The position numbers and the translations under genes were made by a program. This document shows, piece after piece, positions 6,111 through 9,474 of a stretch of 9,474 nucleotides of DNA. Numbering within the stretch: the stretch's first letter is position 1; each line of letters opens with the position of its first letter. A model generated the notes under the pieces. It searched no databases and was not told where the DNA came from. It saw only the letters and a list, made by a program, of their open reading frames with translations. The stretch spans positions 1-9,474 of the forward strand of contig DAOWHG010000070.1 in NCBI GenBank assembly GCA_030641535.1, read 5' to 3'. This DNA comes from Mycoplasmatota bacterium. Lineage in GTDB: Bacteria > Bacillota_I > Bacilli_A > Izemoplasmatales > Izemoplasmataceae.

Positions 6111-8517
6111 TAATATTTTCGCTATTGTAGACGCCACTTTTAAGGATAATCTTGAACAATTAACATTACATAGAATGCCAGGAGCATTACCGTTTGCTGG
6201 AAAATATCGTTTAATCGATTTCACGCTTTCAAATATGCGAAATTCAGAAATTACGAATGTCGCTATATTTCCTTATGGAAATTATCGTTCACTACAAGAT
6301 CACGTCGGTAGTGGTAAAAGATGGGGCTTAGATAGAAGAAGAGATGGCTTATTTATTTTGCCTCCTAAGAACTTATATATCCCACCTGATGAGATGATTA
6401 CTTTTCAAAGAATGTCTGAACATATCGAGTTTTTTAAGCGTTCTAGTCAAGATTACGCAGTTATTACACCTGCAAGTATTGTTTGGAATATTGATTTTCA
6501 AGACTGTTTGAATGAACATCTTAAAAGCAAAGCCGATATTACAGAAATAATGTATCAAAATATCAGATTAAAAACATTTATAATATCTAAGAAATTATTA
6601 TTAGATTATATTTTGACATATGATTCACAAGAATACCGTACGATGTTAGAGTTAGTTGAAAAATCTCCTAACTTAAAAATCCATATTTATAAGCATCAAA
6701 ATTATACTAGAACAATAACAGATACTTTTAATTACTTAAAATCTAATCTAGATATGCTTAGATTTAACATTGGTGTGACAATTTTTAAAGAAGATAGACC
6801 GATATACTCAAAAGAAAAAACAGCTCCACCTACAAGATATCTAGAAAATGCAGTTATTGATAATTCAATGATATCAAGTGGTAGTGTAATAGATGGTACT
6901 GTCATTAATAGTGTTATTGCTCGTGATGTAATAGTAAAAAAAGGAGCAACTATAAAAAACAGTTTTGTTATGAGTAATTGTGTAATTGAAGAAGGTTCAA
7001 TTCTTAATTTTACGATATTAGATAAACAAACTATCGTTAAAAAAGATACTCACATAGAAGGTATATTAACAAGTCCTTATGTTACTCAGAAAGAACAAAT
7101 AGTTTCAAGTTTTGAAAACTTGAAAGTATTACTTGTAGCTAGCGAATCTTATCCGTTTATTAAAACAGGAGGATTAGCTGATGTGATTGGTTCCCTATCA
7201 AGAAATTTAGTAAGACAAGGAATCGATGCTACTGTTATTCTCCCATTATATAAAAAGATTAAAACAACATTTTTTGAAAGTTTGAAATATCAATTTGCTA
7301 AGACAATCATTTATGGAAAAGAAAGATACAAAGTTAGAATCTATAAGTATCGTTATAAGAAAGTTAGATACTATTTTGTAGATAGCTTTGATTTCTTAGA
7401 TACTGAAGATGTTTACGGATATGAGAATGATACTGATCGTTTTGCTTTTTTCAACAAAGTAGTAGTAGAGTTGCTTGATGATTTAGATCCTTTTGATTTA
7501 GTGCATGTGAATGATTGGCATACGGCGTTGATTCCAATCTTAATAGATAATTCAAAACACAAAGGACTAAAAACATTACTAACTATTCACAATATTGATT
7601 ACCAAGGAATTGGTGAAAGTGACATTATTAAGAAATTAAATATAAGTGATTTCGTTTTTAAAGATGAAACAATTAATTTCTTAGAAATAGGAATTAACAC
7701 CGCTTCTAAATTATCTACAGTTTCTCCAACATATAAAGAAGAGTTAAAATATGAATATTATGGAAAGAACTTAACATATTCTTTATTAAATAGAGAAAGA
7801 GAGTTTTATGGGATATTAAATGGTATATCAACTTCATTTAATCCATTAACTGATAAATCAATAAAAACAAATTATTCAATTGATAATATTGAATTAAAGA
7901 TAGAAAATAAGCTATTCCTTCAAGAGAAAATGGGACTTGAAGTTAACAAAGATAAGTTTGTTATTGGAATGGTATCGAGAATTGTTGAACAAAAAGGATT
8001 TGATTTAATTTTAAATTCATTTGATGAACTATTAGAAAACAAGAATATTCAATTTGTATTATTGGGCGCTGGAGATGTAAAATATATTAGTGAATTAGAG
8101 AAATTAGCTAAGAGATATCCTAACCAAATAAAGTTAAATATTGGTTATGATGCTACTAATCCTAATTATATCTATTCAGGGGCTGATGTTTTCTTAATGC
8201 CTTCTCGTTTTGAACCATGTGGATTAGGACAAATGATCGCATTGAAATATGGAACATTGCCTTTGGTAAGAAGAACAGGTGGCTTAAATGATACTGTTTT
8301 TAAGTATGATCCACTAACTAAAAAAGGGAATGGATTTACTTTTAATAATTATGACGCTAATGAAATGAAAAATGTTATAATCAGTGCTTATAATTTATTT
8401 TGTGAAAATAAAGAAGATTGGAATAGATTGATTTATAGAGCTATGAAATCTGACAATAGTTTAGTTAAATCTACTCATAAATATATAGAATTTTACAATG
8501 GAATTAAAAAGAACTAA
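6103..8517 (+). CDS. glgD-glgA: GlgD-GlgA fusion: degenerate ADP-glucose pyrophosphorylase subunit joined to glycogen synthase
   Basis: An uninterrupted 804-residue ORF combining two proteins that are separate in Bacillus. Residues 1-~335 are a full GlgD (B. subtilis GlgD is 343 aa): PFAGKYRLIDFTLSNMRNS, YRSLQDHVGSGK and RRRDGLF, then a left-handed beta-helix at about 247-326. It lacks the GGxGTRL loop and carries TPAS (122-125) where GlgC has the catalytic SGDH, as expected of a non-catalytic partner. GlgA begins near residue 340 (nt 7120) after roughly ten linker residues. It shows K354TGGL (ADP-glucose site), HVNDWH (468-473), VSRIVEQKG with R626 and K631, and the GT5 signature EPCGLGQ from E704. 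The GlgA part is about 465 residues, near E. coli's 477, so both halves look complete. The start overlaps glgC by eight bases. A possible internal TTG start at 7120 has no visible Shine-Dalgarno sequence. The GlgA loop normally reading GID..W.P is divergent here (GISTSFNP). Confidence 0.95.
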   Translation: MNSNIFAIVDATFKDNLEQLTLHRMPGALPFAGKYRLIDFTLSNMRNSEITNVAIFPYGNYRSLQDHVGSGKRWGLDRRRDGLFILPPKNLYIPPDEMITFQRMSEHIEFFKRSSQDYAVITPASIVWNIDFQDCLNEHLKSKADITEIMYQNIRLKTFIISKKLLLDYILTYDSQEYRTMLELVEKSPNLKIHIYKHQNYTRTITDTFNYLKSNLDMLRFNIGVTIFKEDRPIYSKEKTAPPTRYLENAVIDNSMISSGSVIDGTVINSVIARDVIVKKGATIKNSFVMSNCVIEEGSILNFTILDKQTIVKKDTHIEGILTSPYVTQKEQIVSSFENLKVLLVASESYPFIKTGGLADVIGSLSRNLVRQGIDATVILPLYKKIKTTFFESLKYQFAKTIIYGKERYKVRIYKYRYKKVRYYFVDSFDFLDTEDVYGYENDTDRFAFFNKVVVELLDDLDPFDLVHVNDWHTALIPILIDNSKHKGLKTLLTIHNIDYQGIGESDIIKKLNISDFVFKDETINFLEIGINTASKLSTVSPTYKEELKYEYYGKNLTYSLLNREREFYGILNGISTSFNPLTDKSIKTNYSIDNIELKIENKLFLQEKMGLEVNKDKFVIGMVSRIVEQKGFDLILNSFDELLENKNIQFVLLGAGDVKYISELEKLAKRYPNQIKLNIGYDATNPNYIYSGADVFLMPSRFEPCGLGQMIALKYGTLPLVRRTGGLNDTVFKYDPLTKKGNGFTFNNYDANEMKNVIISAYNLFCENKEDWNRLIYRAMKSDNSLVKSTHKYIEFYNGIKKN

Positions 8518-8519
8518 AC

Positions 8520-8535
8520 AAGGTAGCGTTTTCAA
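8520..8535 (+). promoter_or_regulatory. Candidate cre (CcpA/LacI-family operator) upstream of glgP
   Basis: Read on the minus strand the 16-mer is TTGAAAACGCTACCTT, which matches the Bacillus cre consensus WTGAAARCGYTTTCWN at all but two positions (TT replaced by AC). It begins three bases after the glgD-glgA stop and is centred about 54 bp upstream of the predicted glgP transcription start. That is upstream of the promoter core rather than overlapping it. Another LacI-family sugar regulator could be the binder; no regulator gene is in the window. Confidence 0.45.
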
Positions 8536-8566
8536 TAATATATTGCTAAGATATATACATGACATT

Positions 8567-8575
8567 TGCTATAAT
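8567..8575 (+). promoter_or_regulatory. Extended -10 sigma-A-type promoter for glgP
   Basis: TGCTATAAT gives a perfect TATAAT (8570-8575) with the TGn extension. No good -35 box exists at 16-18 bp spacing; TTGCTA at 8543-8548 would need a 21-bp spacer, so recognition probably relies on the extended -10. The predicted start near 8582 gives a leader of about 17 nt. It is the only clear promoter found between genes, and the 81-nt gap (8518-8598) holds no convincing terminator, so readthrough from glgD-glgA is also possible. Confidence 0.72.
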
Positions 8576-8585
8576 GATTTTAGAA

Positions 8586-8591
8586 AAGGAG
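8586..8591 (+). promoter_or_regulatory. Strong Shine-Dalgarno sequence of glgP
   Basis: AAGGAG is seven bases before ATG 8599. It is the best ribosome binding site in the window and fixes the glgP start. It contrasts with the weak or absent sites of the overlapping upstream genes. Confidence 0.85.
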
Positions 8592-8598
8592 TGAAGTT

Positions 8599-9474
8599 AT
8601 GAATTCTTATTTTTTAGATAAAGAAACATTTATTAATGAATTTAAAAATAGAGTACAAAAAAGATATATAGTTACTTTAGATAATGCTAGTATAAGACAA
8701 AAGTATAACGTCTTAGGTGAAATGGTTAGCGAAGTTATTTCAGAAGACTGGCTAAAAACAAAAACTTATTTAAATGAGAATGATCTTAAAGAAGTTCATT
8801 ATTTTTCAATGGAATTTTTGATGGGACGTTTGATTACAAATAATATAATGAATTTAGGACTTAGAAAAGTAATAGAAGATGGATTTAAATTAGAAAAAAT
8901 TGATATAAACGAAATTGAAAACTATGAAGCAGACGCAGGACTTGGTAACGGTGGACTTGGTAGACTTGCTGCTTGTTTTTTAGATTCTATCGCATCTATT
9001 GGATATCCTGGGTTTGGAAACGGAATCAGATATCGATATGGTCTTTTTGAACAAAAATTAGAAGACGGATATCAAGTTGAAAAACCTGATGATTGGCTAA
9101 AAGACGGATATGTATGGGAAGTTAGAAGAGATGAAGAAAGCTTAGATATTCCTTTTGGTGGATATGTTGTTTTTGAAAATAAAAATGCAGTTTATCACCC
9201 AGATGAAATTATAAAAGCAATTCCTTATGATGTTCCAATTGTTGGAAATGATAACTCAGTTGTAAATAGTTTGAGATTATGGAACGCTGAACCTACAGAT
9301 AAATTTCCCGAAGATACTGATGCTTTTACATACGATGCTTCAATTCGTAATATTAGTGGATTCTTATATCCTGATGATGCTACTAAAGAAGGAAAAGTTT
9401 TACGTTTAAAACAACAATATTTCTTTAGTGCAGCTGGAGTTAGAAGTATATTAGATAAACACTATCAAAAATAT
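8599..9474 (+). CDS. glgP: Glycogen/starch phosphorylase (GT35), N-terminal 292 residues; cut by the window end
   Basis: The open frame runs from ATG 8599 to the last base without a stop, giving 292 of an expected ~750-810 residues. Glycogen phosphorylase removes terminal glucose from alpha-1,4 glucan with phosphate, using pyridoxal phosphate, to yield glucose-1-phosphate. Family motifs are plain: HYFSMEFLMGR (67-77), EADAGLGNGGLGRLAACFLD (110-129), GNGIRYRYGLFEQ (140-152), LRLWNA (225-230) and LYPDDATKEGKVLRLKQQYF (256-275). The pyridoxal-phosphate lysine and the catalytic C-terminal domain lie beyond the window. Unlike the genes before it, glgP is separated by 81 nt and has its own promoter, candidate cre and strong ribosome binding site. 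It therefore appears able to be expressed separately from the synthesis genes, consistent with a role in drawing down the store. Confidence 0.96.
   Translation, partial: MNSYFLDKETFINEFKNRVQKRYIVTLDNASIRQKYNVLGEMVSEVISEDWLKTKTYLNENDLKEVHYFSMEFLMGRLITNNIMNLGLRKVIEDGFKLEKIDINEIENYEADAGLGNGGLGRLAACFLDSIASIGYPGFGNGIRYRYGLFEQKLEDGYQVEKPDDWLKDGYVWEVRRDEESLDIPFGGYVVFENKNAVYHPDEIIKAIPYDVPIVGNDNSVVNSLRLWNAEPTDKFPEDTDAFTYDASIRNISGFLYPDDATKEGKVLRLKQQYFFSAAGVRSILDKHYQKY

Noticed and set aside
5953..6159. 68-residue minus-strand ORF over the glgC/glgD-glgA junction (and a similar 61-residue one at 6373-6558)
   Set aside because: Both are antisense to conserved GlgC and GlgD coding sequence and have no recognisable protein features.
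7120..7122. TTG at 7120 as the start of a separate, internally translated glgA
   Set aside because: It falls exactly where GlgA homology begins, but the preceding bases carry no Shine-Dalgarno motif and the frame is open from glgD with no stop. Kept only as an alternative to the fusion reading.
8533..8545. CAATA-ATA-TATTG inverted repeat after glgD-glgA as a terminator
   Set aside because: The stem is only five mostly A-T pairs with a three-base loop and no following U-tract, too weak for an intrinsic terminator.
8543..8548. TTGCTA as the -35 box of the glgP promoter
   Set aside because: It would leave a 21-bp spacer to TATAAT, well outside the usual 16-18 bp; the TGn extended -10 is a better explanation.

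Overview
The window is AT-rich (around 30% G+C by eye) and almost entirely coding on the + strand. Its gene families (a YitT/DUF2179 membrane protein, a CtpA/CtpB-type S41 protease with a peptidoglycan-binding tail, RecX, and a glgB-glgC-glgD-glgA-glgP glycogen cluster in Bacillus order) point to a low-GC Gram-positive lineage. Candidates are an AT-rich member of Bacilli/Clostridia or a deep-branching Mollicutes relative that uses the standard code. All of the roughly 30 tryptophans are TGG and no TGA occurs in frame, so the Mycoplasma code is unlikely. The taxon cannot be fixed further from sequence alone.

Layout: positions 2-3133 hold three housekeeping-type genes: a multi-pass YitT-like membrane protein, a membrane-anchored S41 peptidase, and recX. 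Positions 3120-8517 hold the glycogen-synthesis genes: glgB (branching enzyme), glgC (ADP-glucose pyrophosphorylase catalytic subunit), and one 804-codon ORF whose first ~335 residues are a GlgD-type pyrophosphorylase-like subunit and whose last ~465 residues are a complete GlgA glycogen synthase. Neighbouring genes overlap by 1, 8, 14, 0 and 8 nt, so all six look like one translationally coupled transcription unit whose promoter lies upstream of the window. An 81-nt gap follows. It contains a cre-like operator, an extended -10 promoter and a strong Shine-Dalgarno sequence, and leads into glgP (glycogen phosphorylase), which runs off the right edge after 292 codons.

Functionally, GlgC with the GlgD moiety would make ADP-glucose from glucose-1-phosphate and ATP, GlgA would polymerise it, GlgB would branch the polymer and GlgP would release glucose-1-phosphate. 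The standout is the GlgD-GlgA fusion. It covalently ties a catalytically degenerate pyrophosphorylase partner to the synthase that consumes the product, and if GlgC and the GlgD moiety co-assemble, both steps would sit in one complex. The second point is the apparent split in control: synthesis genes ride on the upstream unit, while the degradation gene has its own promoter with a candidate catabolite-control site.
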